From assembly GCF_019925205.1 (NCBI RefSeq), contig NC_083560.1:69329266-69393265 (forward strand): 64,000 nucleotides of DNA. The letters are read 5' to 3'. The notes beneath the pieces are model-generated. The model did not search any database. It was not told the origin of the DNA and was given only the letters and a program-made list of their open reading frames with translations. The first letter of the stretch is position 1. Every line of letters begins with the position of its first letter. The position numbers were made by a program, and so were the translations under genes. Positions 12,260 to 24,504 of the stretch are shown here, in pieces. Origin of the DNA: Metopolophium dirhodum (Eukaryota > Arthropoda > Insecta > Hemiptera > Aphididae).

Positions 12260-15200
12260 TGCATAATAATATTACAAATTATTATTATTTCAAAATATGC
12301 CACCGATTAGGGTTTATGTATATTTTGCTCGATTTTGTTGTCACAGCTATAGCTTGTTTCTAACTTGCCGTCTCAGCTCCCGAGTACACGCGTATATATT
12401 ATTATTGTTTATTTTGTATATTATACGCAGCTTCGCACTATCGACATATCTCACTAAAACTTATAAGTTGTATAAACACTTAAACTGAAAATACACACAA
12501 ACAACAAACGTTTACAGAATACAGATGAATACGATTACAGATATTATATTATATGCACAACGCTAATATTGAATGAAAGTTACAAAAATATCAGGTTGAT
12601 TATAAGTGATTAAATTGCTTTCGTCGCAATGTCACATATTATACGTCATAATTTACATTATATAAATATTAGATTTTGAGATTTTCCCATTGTAACAATA
12701 TATAGATAATAATATAATATAGGTAAGTACTCTTTTGGTTTGGTCGCGGAAAATTGTTTTATCAAAGTGGATAATTTTTTTAAAATTTTTTTGAGTTTAT
12801 CATTATTAATATTGTACTAGTAGACTTACCCGTAATGCCATTTAATTCTCCCTCGTAAGAATAAATTAGCAAGATTTCAGATTGCTGTTCAACTCAACAG
12901 GTTAAATATATTCTTCCACTCAGTAGTCTCGTTCATAAAATAACAAAAACAATTTGGTTTAATGATAATTGTATCGTCTGTTGAATTATTTCTCTTTCTA
13001 CAATATTACTAAGTATAAGCTGTGCATTGATAAAATTAATTTATTATAATTTTAAGATGCTATTACACATTTACACTCTGTATTTTATTTAATATTTCGC
13101 ATTTGCTCTTTAAAAAATTTAAAAACTATCATTGAAACAATTTTTTTTTGTTTCTTGAAAACAAAATGTATTAAAACTTAATAAAACATACACGCACACG
13201 CAATCACGTAAAAATGTTCAACAAACATAAAACTTTATTCTTTGAAAAAAAAAAATAGTTCAAATAGTTTAGATTTGTATGCGTGTAAATATATTGAATT
13301 TTTAATAAAGTGTGTTTATTAATTATTTCATCATAATAAGTCGTGCTACATTTTCCATGCACAATGGATTTTAAATGACACGCGGAAAATATATCATATT
13401 TTTATATAAACTACACAATGTAGCGTTACCACTAGGCAACGAGCATATTATTATATACAGCGGGGTGTTAATACATTCATTGCGATATTCATAAATAAGG
13501 GTGATTTTTTTTTATCTAACGATTTTGAACTAATGTTGTTTTTATTCGTTTGCACATTAATAATGATGATACAATAGTTAAACTATACTATTCAAACGTT
13601 TAAAATATATCGAAGTTATTTGCTCGATTTAATTGTCATGTCAGTGATATCGTGACGTACTTATCAACAGCTATATAAATAAAATAGTTGGTGGTAGTTA
13701 ATTTGTAGATCGTTAATTTTAATTAAATTATTCAAAAGTTCGATTGGCAGAAATAAAAGTTATACAACAATGGGTTAATACATCGAACTATTAAATTCTT
13801 TAGTCTTGATACAAAAAAATGAGGGGAAAAAAGGTCGTAGGTACGACTTTTATCTGACACCATATTATTTCCCCATCATAATAATATGTAGGAAACATCA
13901 TTGAATTATATTATAGTACATACATTAATATTCGTCACCGTCATCAACATATTCATATACACGAATAAAATCCACTCATTAAATTTTATTACTTATGCCG
14001 CGTATAATAATAATATAACGTTTAAAAAAATAAAAATCATGGTAACAAAATTACTTACGTATCGTAAACCAAACAAATCGTTTTGATAAATATAATGGCA
14101 CGTATAATTATTTCACATTATATGTATAAATCATATTATATGAGATACGTACATTATTTAATTTTTATATTTTATAATATTTTACAGTGATATAAATATT
14201 GTTAAATATGTGCTTATGCCGCAGTGGAATAGAATATAACAGTTGGTACTTACTACTTGGTATATAAATATAGAATACATGTATATATTATAATTATTAT
14301 GTTATAGTTTATTCTGTTGTACTGATAAAAAGTTTAACTGACGGTTAAAGTCGACAGCGATAGAGTTTTTGATTTACACATCTGCAATGTCTGTCAGTCA
14401 GTTTAATGCGAACGATATACTCATGTAAACCGGACCGAAGTTAAGTGTACGAACTTTGGTCAATATTGTTGTTCTTGAAACGCACAGACTCATCCACTTT
14501 TGATGTTTATTGTTTACGAAGATTTCTTTCAATAACACACAGCACACACTTCCCATTTGCTGTGGACGTATAACAATAACATTTTATTATATATATTGCG
14601 CTGACATATATTATAGGCACAAGGCACCCAATGGCTAATACCTTATATTGAGTTATATACATAGCTATGTACTTTTGAATACACGGTGTATATAATGTAT
14701 TGATAATGCTATGAAGTATCCGAATACTTCCCTTGGTATGACATTTTTTACATGTTTATTATATTAGGTAGGGTAAATTTGTAAGATTGATAAAATCGAA
14801 AATCCATCAATATGAAGCAGTTGCCCGGAACTGAAAACAGTACTTATGAAAACATAAATAAAACAAACATTCGACTTCCATAATGTGTTTACTTCACCAC
14901 GTATAAACCTTACGCGCGATTGGAATTTTATTTGTATATACCTATTTACTTTTATAATATATACATTATACGGTTCCATTCAATTTCAATCAGTGGTGTA
15001 TTGAAATAACTTTATTGACGAGGAGCAAACAATATTAAATATTAATACTTATAGCCACTTAGGACAACCGCGCTTTGTATAATCAGTCTCAACATTGAAC
15101 TTTTAAGATTGCATATTGTGCAAAAGGGATAATTCAAATATTATCTTTGATATAATTATTATGATTTTATTGACTGTACCAACTCAGATGTGTTTTATTA

Positions 15201-17340
15201 TTTATTATATTATCTAATTTATTTGAATAACAATTAGGGTTTGGATTTTAAAACAAAAATATAGATTTTAAAAGCGCTCGCAACATCAACAATAATCAAA
15301 TCAAATAAAAAATATTTTTGACACGATTTTAAACAAGTGTGAAACATATATTATAATATTATATTATAACATAATTAAATATGCCAAGTCCAGTATGCAC
15401 TCTGACGCCCATTTACATTAAAGGTCAATTGCTCCCAAAAAAAGTGCCTTCAACGTGTTCATTATACAAAAAAATGCAGTATATAGTTCAAATGATTTGC
15501 TTGACATCGATGTATTATAATAAATGTATCGATTGACCAATAATCACTGACAATTAATGCATCTATTATTGGATATTGAAATAACAATTTAAAAATCTAT
15601 ATTGCACGCCTATATTATAATATATGTATATACTCAAGTGTTTTTAATGTGCGTCTCTCTCGGGGTATATTAATAAAATGTACGAATAATAATTGACATC
15701 ACGTAGTGATATGAACTCAAGTAGTTCATATATTATTGTATGACTGATGTATATTATGATATAAATTCAGTTAGGTATACTTACTGTATCTATATTATTA
15801 GTGTGTTAATAATAATTGCCGTATTGTTTTACTTTCAAGTTTCAACACGATGTAATTACACCGAAAACACAAGTATGCTATTAAGTATTATTATCATGGT
15901 TTGAGAATATTTATTTTATGAATCGTGTATCTGTGTGTGTATATACATAAAATATTTGTTGTACATGACGAGGCGATTTCCCGATTTTCCCAAATCAAAA
16001 CGGTTTGTTAAATACGATTAATTCCTATATAATGTTGCGTACAGCTGCTGTTGAATTCAACAGGTCAGATAATTTATTTCATCTGTCCCGTACTTTTAAC
16101 TATTGTTTTGTTACCACCATAACGAAATCGATAAATCATTTTAGCGTTAATAATGCTGTTATAACCCTCTATTTAATAACATCACTTTAATTGTATGCGT
16201 AATTATGCGCGATTAACTGTTAATAACAATATGACAGGTGTAATGAAATTCCGGACACTCGAAAACGAAATACATAATAATATACTTCAATATTATTTAT
16301 TATTTATATCCACACTATTTGTCCTTCGTGTAACAGACGAAAGTTAATATTATTTTTCCTCACGTAATTCGTTTGAATTACTGTTAAATCTTTTCAGTCG
16401 TGAATTCGGACCGATAGGTACTTGGAAAGAAAAATGTGTACGAGAGTAATAAATGTCTAAAGGAAATAAGTAATAAAAATAGGAAGAAAATTGATTCCCG
16501 TCGCTGAACATGTGCAGTACGGCCGTGTAACAACATTACTCCCACGTGGCAATATATTATGTAATATTAGGTTTTTAAGGCGACGAAACAGTCGTGATTT
16601 TGAGTTTTGACGAATAAAATTGACGGTCCCTCGTAAAAACATCGACTATATTATCAATCGTTTTAACGGTGTGCGTATACTAGTCCTAAAGTATATAAAC
16701 TTCCCCTCCCAATTGTTTGTCTAATCTAATGGATGAATAAATGTTACCGAGGGTTGTTTGTCGTTTAACCGCGGCTTTACACACTTTTCCAAATCGCGTA
16801 TCTATACGTGTACAGTATAGTAGTATACACACAATCGCACGCGCATATACGAATATATATATTAATTTTATGGCACCTAATACCCATATTATACACATGC
16901 ACTGCCTGCACCCACCGTAAAACGATTGTATATAAACTAATAGTTTTCCATTAGCAGAAGTTAAAAATATTGTTAACACTCTTATTGTATACGCGACGGA
17001 TTTCAAAAGACTATTCACTAAACAGTAAAAAGCAGTAATAACGGAATATTATTACTATTTTTATTATTATTATTATTATTATAGTAGTGCAGTTTTAGAC
17101 AGACGTACATGCAGTTTATTATTATATATTATGTATGTATGTATGTATGTATGCATGTATGAGTGTATGCACATTGCACCGTGTGCATCGCGAGTGTATA
17201 ATATGAAAGTGTCTAGAAACGAGCAAAAAACTACTAATGGTTTTTTTTTTCCGCACAGTTCGTGTAAAAGATAAAAAATGTACATCGTATTTGTATACCG
17301 ACAAATGAATAACGGGCGTTTATTTAAATATTTCAATCGA
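12260..17340. other. A+T-rich DNA, no gene seen
   Basis: Long A+T-rich stretch of intron or intergenic character. The few open frames are Ile/Tyr/Leu-rich products of base composition. One 51-codon ATG frame (15381-15536, +, start MPSPVCTLTPIY) has more balanced residues but no other support. A GTAT microsatellite lies at 17131-17160. Confidence 0.5.
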
Positions 17341-17362
17341 ATCGCGCGTTTCTGCTGCAGTA

Positions 17363-17400
17363 TATATAAATGTCACTTTTCCCGACAGACGCTCATCAGT
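17363..17400 (+). promoter_or_regulatory. candidate core promoter (TATA + initiator)
   Basis: TATATAAA (17363-17370) is followed at insect-like spacing by TCAGT (17396-17400), the arthropod initiator, which puts the start near A17398. The motif sits at the edge where A+T-rich DNA gives way to a more CpG-rich segment. The start-site context TCATCAGTCGT is repeated exactly at the second candidate near 23680. A possible splice donor (AG|GTAC) lies at 17422. No gene body could be attached to it. Confidence 0.4.
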
Positions 17401-18880
17401 CGTCGTGGACAGTTGCAGTAGGTACTATATAGACAGGCTATGTACAATATTGCGGCAGTGGAGCGCTGTAATAAAGAAGAAGTGCAATACACGATAAAAT
17501 TGAACACAATATAATATACCTACATCACATTGGCATTACACCGACGATGTCGATCGTCGGAGATTTTAGCGACTTGAATGCTAATTTCGACGCTATGTAG
17601 TTGAAATAATATAACGTTAACGCGGTACGACGGCAAATAAAATATTTTATTATACACATGTACCAGACGTACAGTCGGTAACGCAATATCATTATATATA
17701 TATATATATTGTGTATACGTTAAACTGGTTGAGCGGCGCCGGACGAAAACGATTCATCACGCCACGCGCGCGGAATTTCGCCACGAGAAATAAACAAAAC
17801 GGAACGACTTTGAACTTACAACCTATATTTCTGGCGAATTCCGCGGCGGCCTGCAGACTGTTTATACCCACCTAATATAGTATAATATTATTTTCTTCAT
17901 ACACCCTGTGCACCCATCTTCCACGCGCCGATGACGTTCGTCTCGGATGTTTTTATATTAATTTTTAAGGCTCGCCGCTCGCGGTGCTGCTACTGCTGCA
18001 GTGCGCTGCTGCACTAACCGCGGGGCTGTCATAAATAATTAGGACGACGACAACTACTACGTCGGTCCCTCGCGCAGTGACACAAACGTTATGACAACAA
18101 TAACTTAATACACTAATTTATTTTGTTATTTGTTTTTCTTTGCCGTTCTTTTCTGCGAGAGCGAAAATTAAAATATTTATACTAGTGGAAGTGCTGCAGA
18201 TGGCGGTCGGTCTTGTGCGGCGGAGCAATATCGCAGGATAGCGAATAAAATTACCGGCATTTTAGTCGTTGCTTCCACCGTTGTATAATTTAACGATATC
18301 GTGCGCACCTATTTATTATAATTAAACGCGTCGGGAGAAAACATACGTGCGACGCACGACGGCGTTTGATCTATATTCTAAAAATATATACACGCACTTG
18401 CGATACATATATGCGCGAATTACGAATAATATGTTATTATATTATATTATGCAGAGTTATTCGAAAACTTTGGATATTAGGTGTATTATATATTATTATT
18501 ATATACTTACAACTGGCTATAAATTCTCGTGTATTCTCGAGTCGCGCGCTCTTTTACTATAGGTAGGTAATATTATATATAATGTGCGTACATTATTACA
18601 CGTATACTTTGACCGGCTGCCGTTGCCTCTGCTTCTGCTGCAGTGCAGTATGCGCATGATCATAATATATCATATCATGGTGTGTAGGCGAACGCTAAAA
18701 AAAATGTCCCTTATATCACGACGAACGTATATTACGAGGTCTAAATGAGCGCGCTTGCCCGGAGCTAATAGAAAATGTAATTGGGTGGATGGGTAGGTTC
18801 AGGTTGTCCGTGTTATATATTTTATCGCGCATTATTGTATAACATGGGCGATGGTATTTAGAGTATAGCCTACGGTAACC
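17400..18880. other. moderately CpG-rich segment downstream of promoter candidate
   Basis: Mixed composition with CTG/CAG-rich patches near 17990-18010 and 18620-18650. A 17-codon ATG frame at 17547-17600 could be an upstream ORF if the promoter is used. No conserved coding sequence is visible. Confidence 0.4.
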
Positions 18881-18882
18881 TG

Positions 18883-19436
18883 CAGTGGCGGATTTAACGG
18901 AGTGAATACGGACAATCGCTGGCCGGGTCCTTACAATGAGCCTTTGGACTCGGCCGTCACACAATATTTATTTTTAACTATAATACAATTTTAACACATG
19001 AAACCGGAAAAGAATAAATGATTCCAGAAATTATGTGTCATATTGTGATGTGCATGAGGTGCTTCAACTGCGGTAATTTAGCTTTACAAACTTATCTACA
19101 GCAAATTAGTATACTTATACATTTTTTCATTCATTTTTGAAAGTACAGACTTATTTACAGTAAAGTAGTATGGGTACTTATACACTTTTTCATTCAATTG
19201 TTTTCTAAAAGTTTTCTTTCGATGCATGCATTTTGCTTAAAATAAAACGGTATTGTTACATATTTGATTGTACATTTTATACACAGGTATTAATTCGTAG
19301 TTAACGTTTATGTAATTGAATTATAATTAAGGTAATTTAACTCGAAATATTTATTTTAAAAAAACGAAAATGTTGCCCTATTTTAACCCCGATTTATTGG
19401 GCCCATTATATGTTTGCAGACTTTTTTCCGCCACTG
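18883..19436. mobile_element. hAT-like MITE
   Basis: The left end CAGTGGCGGA (18883-18892) and the right end TCCGCCACTG (19427-19436) are perfect 10-bp inverted repeats. Ends beginning CAGTGGCG are typical of many animal hAT transposons and their non-autonomous derivatives. The 554-bp interior is A+T-rich and encodes nothing. Flanking bases do not show a clean 8-bp duplication, so one flank has diverged or the assignment is only approximate. Confidence 0.55.
19090..19207. repeat. 59-bp tandem duplication inside the MITE
   Basis: Two diverged copies starting at 19090 and 19149. They share ACTTAT-TACAG, TAGTAT and the ACTTATACA-TTTTTCATTCA segment. Confidence 0.7.
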
Positions 19437-20479
19437 CGGTAGTATACAATGATACAGGCGCAATGGCATTATATTATGTTGTATAATATTATATATTATT
19501 TGATATACGATAAAAGTATAAAATAAACATTTTGCTCTGCCTGCTGCTGCAGTAGTAAAATAATATCTCTCGCCAGTCACTATATAATATACGCTCGCTC
19601 GTACAGGTATATATATTATTATTACGTGTACACGATGGGGAAAAAAAGGTATTACCGAACGTACGCAGGCATATATTGTTAAGGGTAAAAAACGTCACGT
19701 GGCATGCGCTTTTTGTTGGCCTGCAGACACGCGTGCTCGCTGTCAACGCTGCGGATCGCGAGATTTGGGATAATGCGTCTGCTGCCGGCGCGGGCGTCTC
19801 CGCCGTTTTTTTTATATTTTTTATATATATATATAAAAGGGCCCGTCTTTTTTTTCATTCCTTTCATTCCGTTTTTTTTTTTGCCTCACCGTTGTAATCG
19901 TATCGATTTGCGTCGCCGTGACTGTAATAACATCGTTTCCTGTATGACGACGGCGACGCAACCGCATACGGCATATTATTATTATTATTTTATATATTCG
20001 CGTCGTGTTGCGTTTTATCGGAGCGGCTCGCCGCGAGATTTTACAACTCGCCGAGCCGATCCGGCCCTGAATCGAGCGCGGCGCGCGCGCGTGTGCGTAA
20101 TATATACGATAATAATATCATAATATTATAATGTTATGTACGCCGGAGAACGTGGGTGTCCGTCGGGAATATATATTTATACATTATCACACACACACAC
20201 ACACACACGTGTACATAATATATAAATAATAATATAGGTAACGCGAATATCTCGCGGGGCCGTGTTTGGCGAAAAAGAAAAACGTTATAAAAAAAATACT
20301 TTTCAAACCGTCGTCGCCGTATCCGTCGGTCGTGCCCTGCTAATAATAAACAATAGTGTGCGCGTGCGCGTCATTGATATTATACACAACACACACGGCA
20401 GCGGCGTGTTTCAAGGTCTCTGCAACTCTTTCCGCCGCCGCCGCGCCGAGTACATTACGTTTTCGCGGCGCGGCGGCAC

Positions 20480-20480
<1 letters not shown>

Positions 20481-20510
<30 letters not shown>

Positions 20511-20590
20511 ATACACGATAAATAATAGTAATAATAATAATAGTAATAGTAATAATAATAATAATAATAATAATAGTAATAGTAATAATA
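20481..20590. repeat. (CGA)n followed by (AAT/AGT)n microsatellite
   Basis: About ten CGA units (20481-20510), then AAT with AGT variants (20521-20590). Confidence 0.85.
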
Positions 20591-21121
20591 CCTATTGTAC
20601 ACACACGCACAAGCACGCACGCACGCACATGCGAGCGTGCATAAACGCGACGACGGTGGAATAACGGGTCGTTAATATCGTTGTTGTTATTATTATTATC
20701 ATTATTATTTCGCGCGTATATTATAATATTATAATAATAATAATATGCACGCCGCGCAACGTTATAATATCGTCGTCGTCGTCGTCGTTGTTGTTATTAT
20801 AATATAATATCACCATTATTAGGTGTATCGCGGCGCGACTCGCGCCGGGATAATATTTCGTCGGTGGCGCGCGCGAAATTTCGACCTGGTCGGGTACTAT
20901 CTGCGCGTCGCGATCGCGTATAATAATAATAATAATAATAATAATACTATTCCGCCGCACAGTGCACACACCACGAATGCATCGAGCGGCGGCATCGCAC
21001 CGCGGGCGCGTTACGGGGGCACGACGGATGTTGTATGCATATATACGCGTATTATAATATGCACATGTGTGCGTGTGTACGTGTGCACACAAAGGTCGGT
21101 CAACCGTGCGAGCACATTATA

Positions 21122-21160
21122 TATTATTATTATTATTATTATTATTACTATTATTATTAT
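21122..21160. repeat. (ATT)n microsatellite
   Basis: ATT run with one ACT variant. Similar AAT runs occur nearby at 20919-20945 and 21612-21634. Confidence 0.8.
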
Positions 21161-21287
21161 ATTATATATGCTGCGATATTATACCGGCGGATTGCGATAA
21201 TCCGCGCGACGGCGGGCCGACATGACGTGCGTATATAATATTATCGTGGAACACACTCACACGCTCGTAATGAGTGTACGCGCATAT

Positions 21288-21321
<34 letters not shown>

Positions 21322-21993
21322 TAGGTAGGTACACACACGAACGAGAATATAATATAATATACAAGCGGCGGACAAATTGATGCGAAGCTCCCGGGTTCGG
21401 TTGCGGGCTATGTGCGGGAGAGTGGGACGGCTGCTGCTGCGACGACGGCGACGTGTGTCTGCTCCGCGGGACGGGGTTGCCGGCGATATGGCGGCCGAGT
21501 ATAATAATAATAATAATATTGTAAATAATTATTATATCAAGTTCATAAACCGCCGCGTGGAAACGGCTATATATACCGAGGTATATACCATATGATATTA
21601 TATACCTATATAATAATAATAATAATAATAATAATATATAATATTATATCGGGGCCAAGTTTCATGGCGTGGAAGTGTGGTCTGCGTGCGTGTGCGTGCA
21701 CTTCGCGTTTAGAATATTACAGTGCACGCGCGCACCCCCCGGGGGACCGTATTTGTCGACCGCGCGTGTGTGCCGGGTGTGTGTGTGTGTGTGTTGTGTA
21801 TGTGTGCCGGGTGTGTGTATGTGTGTGTTTAAACCGTTGCCGCGACGGAATCGCGTGCACCGGCCGCCTAGCGTTTGCTCGTTTCGCGAACGCCCGCGCC
21901 GCCGTACACATATTATATATTATATTATATGCGCTCGTTTATACGCAGATTACACTATATACATATACAGTCATATATATATATATATATATA

Positions 21994-22124
21994 CGGACGT
22001 GGAAATACATATAATATAATATTATATAGGTATATATAAACGTGGACGCATATATATTATGTATATATGTAAACGCGGACGCATGTATAAACGTGGATAT
22101 ATATAATATAAACGTGGAAATACG
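21994..22124. repeat. dispersed short repeat around AACGTGGA
   Basis: Five copies of a core AA/GACG(T/C)GGA motif at about 21994, 22038, 22070, 22089 and 22110, separated by TA-rich spacers of varying length. This is a degenerate tandem array. Confidence 0.6.
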
Positions 22125-22454
22125 TACTATATTATATGCATGTATATGCGTATGGAAAGGTCGCCGCCGCCTCCGCCGCTGCCGAACACACTCGCACGCG
22201 CTGCCGTAGTTCGCATCATCGCACGTTTCTCTCTCGCACCCTCCACGACTAGTCATCCGTCGTTCGATCTCTTCTCCCTCGCCGAGCTGAGCGTGTGTGT
22301 GCGTGTCGCATCTCTCTCACTCTCTCTCACTCTCTCCCTCGCCCTATCTCTTTCCGTCCGCGGTATACGTGCTGGCGACTGTGTGAATGCACACGTGGAC
22401 GACCGCGTGAAAAGTCTATCAGTCCGTCTCTCTATATAGTACCATGTGGGTGTC

Positions 22455-22490
22455 TTTCTCTCTCTCTCTCTCACTCTCTCTCTCTCTATC
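22455..22490. repeat. (CT)n tract
   Basis: CT dinucleotide run with one CACT interruption, i.e. GAGA-type sequence on the minus strand. Confidence 0.75.
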
Positions 22491-22859
22491 CACGGTACCC
22501 GGGTAAAATGGAAAATAATAATAACAACAACAGATATTTTTATTATTATTATTACTATAGGACAGGTGCGTTTTATATCGACCGATCGTAATTAAATTAA
22601 ATTACATGGAATTATCGCGCGCGCGATAGACACCAGACACACGTCGTATATATATAATATTATATGGGCGAGTGTGTGAGAGCGGGCCGGTTCGCGTCAT
22701 GTTTCGAGCCCGTCCCGCGACGGGTGTAATACGCGCGCACACCCATATTATATTATACTATGCAATTTATATACTACGAAGTACGAAACGCGTCCATACA
22801 ATATTGTATATTATAATATTTTGATCGGCGAAATATTATAATGCAAAAAATGTATAAAA

Positions 22860-23505
22860 TGAAACCGCAGACAATCATGTCAAAAATCAAAATAGCTGCA
22901 TCCAACACGAACACAACAATATTAAAACAAATTCCTTATGATGCCTTTCAAAATTCTAGAAAAATGAACATAAGAGTATATTAAATGGCATTTCTTCTGG
23001 AATAATCAAAACACAAAATTGAATCAAATTAAGAAATCAACTTCCAGATGGTAAAATCCAAAACTCGAACAAAACGGAGAAACCATTTTAATACGATTAC
23101 GAATTGGACACACAAGATTAACCCATGCGTTTCTCAGGACAAAAGAAGAACCACCTTATGTCCTTATGCGAAGCATATGGCGATTGTGCTCACTATAAAA
23201 CATGTACTATAACGGAATGACAACGATATGAACAGGGTCAACTCAACCACTGCTTGACGTCACTCTTAGTCCAAATCTTGAACAAAACGAGAAAATTCTT
23301 AACTTTTTAAAATTAAACGATCTAATATTAACTAAATATTACAATAATATACCTATAATTATAATATTATAATTTAATCTATTTTGTGAGTACTGTAACT
23401 AATTGTAATCTATTATCCAAATCCCAAATATAATTGTAAATTTGTAACAAAATATGGTCTTTGAATATTGTTTTAAGACCTATAAAACAAAACAATATAT
23501 AATGA
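22860..23505 (+). pseudogene. decayed jockey-type non-LTR retrotransposon, 3' end
   Basis: Around 23091-23135 the + strand encodes IRLRIGHTRLTHAFL, the hallmark just after the RNase H region of jockey/I-type reverse transcriptase proteins, followed by a stop at 23196. The C-terminal tail continues in another frame near 23255-23320 (DVTLSPNLEQNEKILNF), so at least one frameshift separates them. Upstream, from about 22890, further element-like residues appear in alternating frames with stops. A typical A+T-rich 3' UTR follows to about 23505. The reverse transcriptase domain is absent, consistent with 5'-truncated insertion and long decay. Confidence 0.7.
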
Positions 23506-23652
23506 CATAGACGCCGCACAGACCACCGCGACACACTGCGCTGTTGACTTACACGCCGAAAAGTAAAAGTAAAATAAAAAATGTATCTTGTATTTGTCAG
23601 CAGTACACAAGCATATCTATATTAAAATATAATAAATATGTGACCGTGCGTG

Positions 23653-23684
23653 TATAAAGCCGGATCCACAGCCATGTCATCAGT
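23653..23684 (+). promoter_or_regulatory. candidate core promoter (TATA + initiator)
   Basis: TATAAA (23653-23658) and TCAGT (23680-23684) are spaced so that the initiator A (23682) lies 29 bases after the first T of the TATA box, the canonical arrangement. The initiator context TCATCAGTCGT is identical to that of the candidate at 17393-17403. The first downstream ATG (23753) opens only a 4-codon frame. The next in-frame candidate (23811) quickly becomes TA-encoded I/Y/L sequence, so no product is assigned. The leader may be spliced or the RNA non-coding. Confidence 0.5.
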
Positions 23685-24504
23685 CGTGTATAGTGTCCAA
23701 AAGTTGAGCTAGACCCCAAATTCGGTGGAAATTTCCTAGTAGATCATGGTTGGCGATTGATATACCGTAGTCCGTGATTACCGCGGCCAATACGATAAAA
23801 GCCACACGACATGACAGACGACGTAGCTGTTAATACCCGGTTTAACGTTTATATAATATTATTATATATATATATATTATACTGCGAGTGCGCGTGTATT
23901 ACCATCGCCGTCTATAACCTATATAAGGAGAACGCGCGCGGTGTGAACACCTCCTGTATAATATTATATACATATTTTATATTATGTGCCTATATACCTC
24001 GCGGAGCTGATTCATTGTCGTCCGGAAAGTACTATGTCATTATATATTGTATACGTATGCAGCATACGCGCTCAGCAGAAATATTATGTACTATACGTAC
24101 AATATATACACATTACACAATACGTATAATATATATTTTATTTTTACACGCGCGCACACAATATTATTATATAGTATATGTCATATTATGTGTAGGTAGG
24201 TATAGCATATATTATAAAATTATAATAATATAATATGCACTCCGACTCCGTGCGCCGTTTTCCAAAGTCAGCGTTTAAACGGCGTCTGAACGTATATTAT
24301 ATAGCGTTGGAGCATGTCTAATGTGCAACACCTAACCCTATTCCCTATATAGTATAATATATTATTATTATTATACAGGATTGCACGAAACATGCGTGGA
24401 CTATTCCGCCTAAATATATAATGCCACGTGCGGATGTGCAACGAAAAAGAGGGATTCAACCGCGGTGCAGTACTGCAGCTGAAATTGCAGCGATTCGCCA
24501 ATAA
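23685..24504. other. leader region and TA-rich DNA, no gene seen
   Basis: Downstream of the promoter candidate the sequence turns into TA-rich, partly CpG-containing DNA. The 140-codon frame at 23811-24233 is mostly Ile/Tyr encoded by TA repeats and is not credible beyond its first dozen codons. Confidence 0.4.

Larger units (their letters stand above)
10254..12260. other. CpG-rich low-complexity island, right part
   Basis: Continuation of the island interrupted by the transposon. It includes a GA-rich tract (about 10485-10555), GCC/CGG runs, an ACGC run (10864-10884), a GATA/TAGA run (11347-11376) and another GA-rich tract (11430-11470). Open frames of up to 158 codons are Arg-rich or simple repeats and overlap on both strands; none is called. 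Confidence 0.55.
19600..22750. other. CpG-rich low-complexity island
   Basis: Dense mixture of TA, AAT, CGA, GT and CT runs with CpG-rich unique DNA between. Frames of up to 140 codons are dominated by D, N, T, Y or I runs and dipeptide repeats on both strands; none is supported. Two CT-rich tracts (about 22262-22345 and 22455-22490) are GA tracts on the minus strand, a frequent feature of insect promoters. Confidence 0.55.

Noticed and set aside
21592..22019. Overlapping 116-140 codon frames
   Set aside because: Made of CV, VC, IY and YI repeats encoded by GT and TA microsatellites.
23811..24233. 140-codon frame downstream of the promoter candidate
   Set aside because: After about 12 codons it is mostly I/Y/L from TA repeats; not credible as a product of that promoter.
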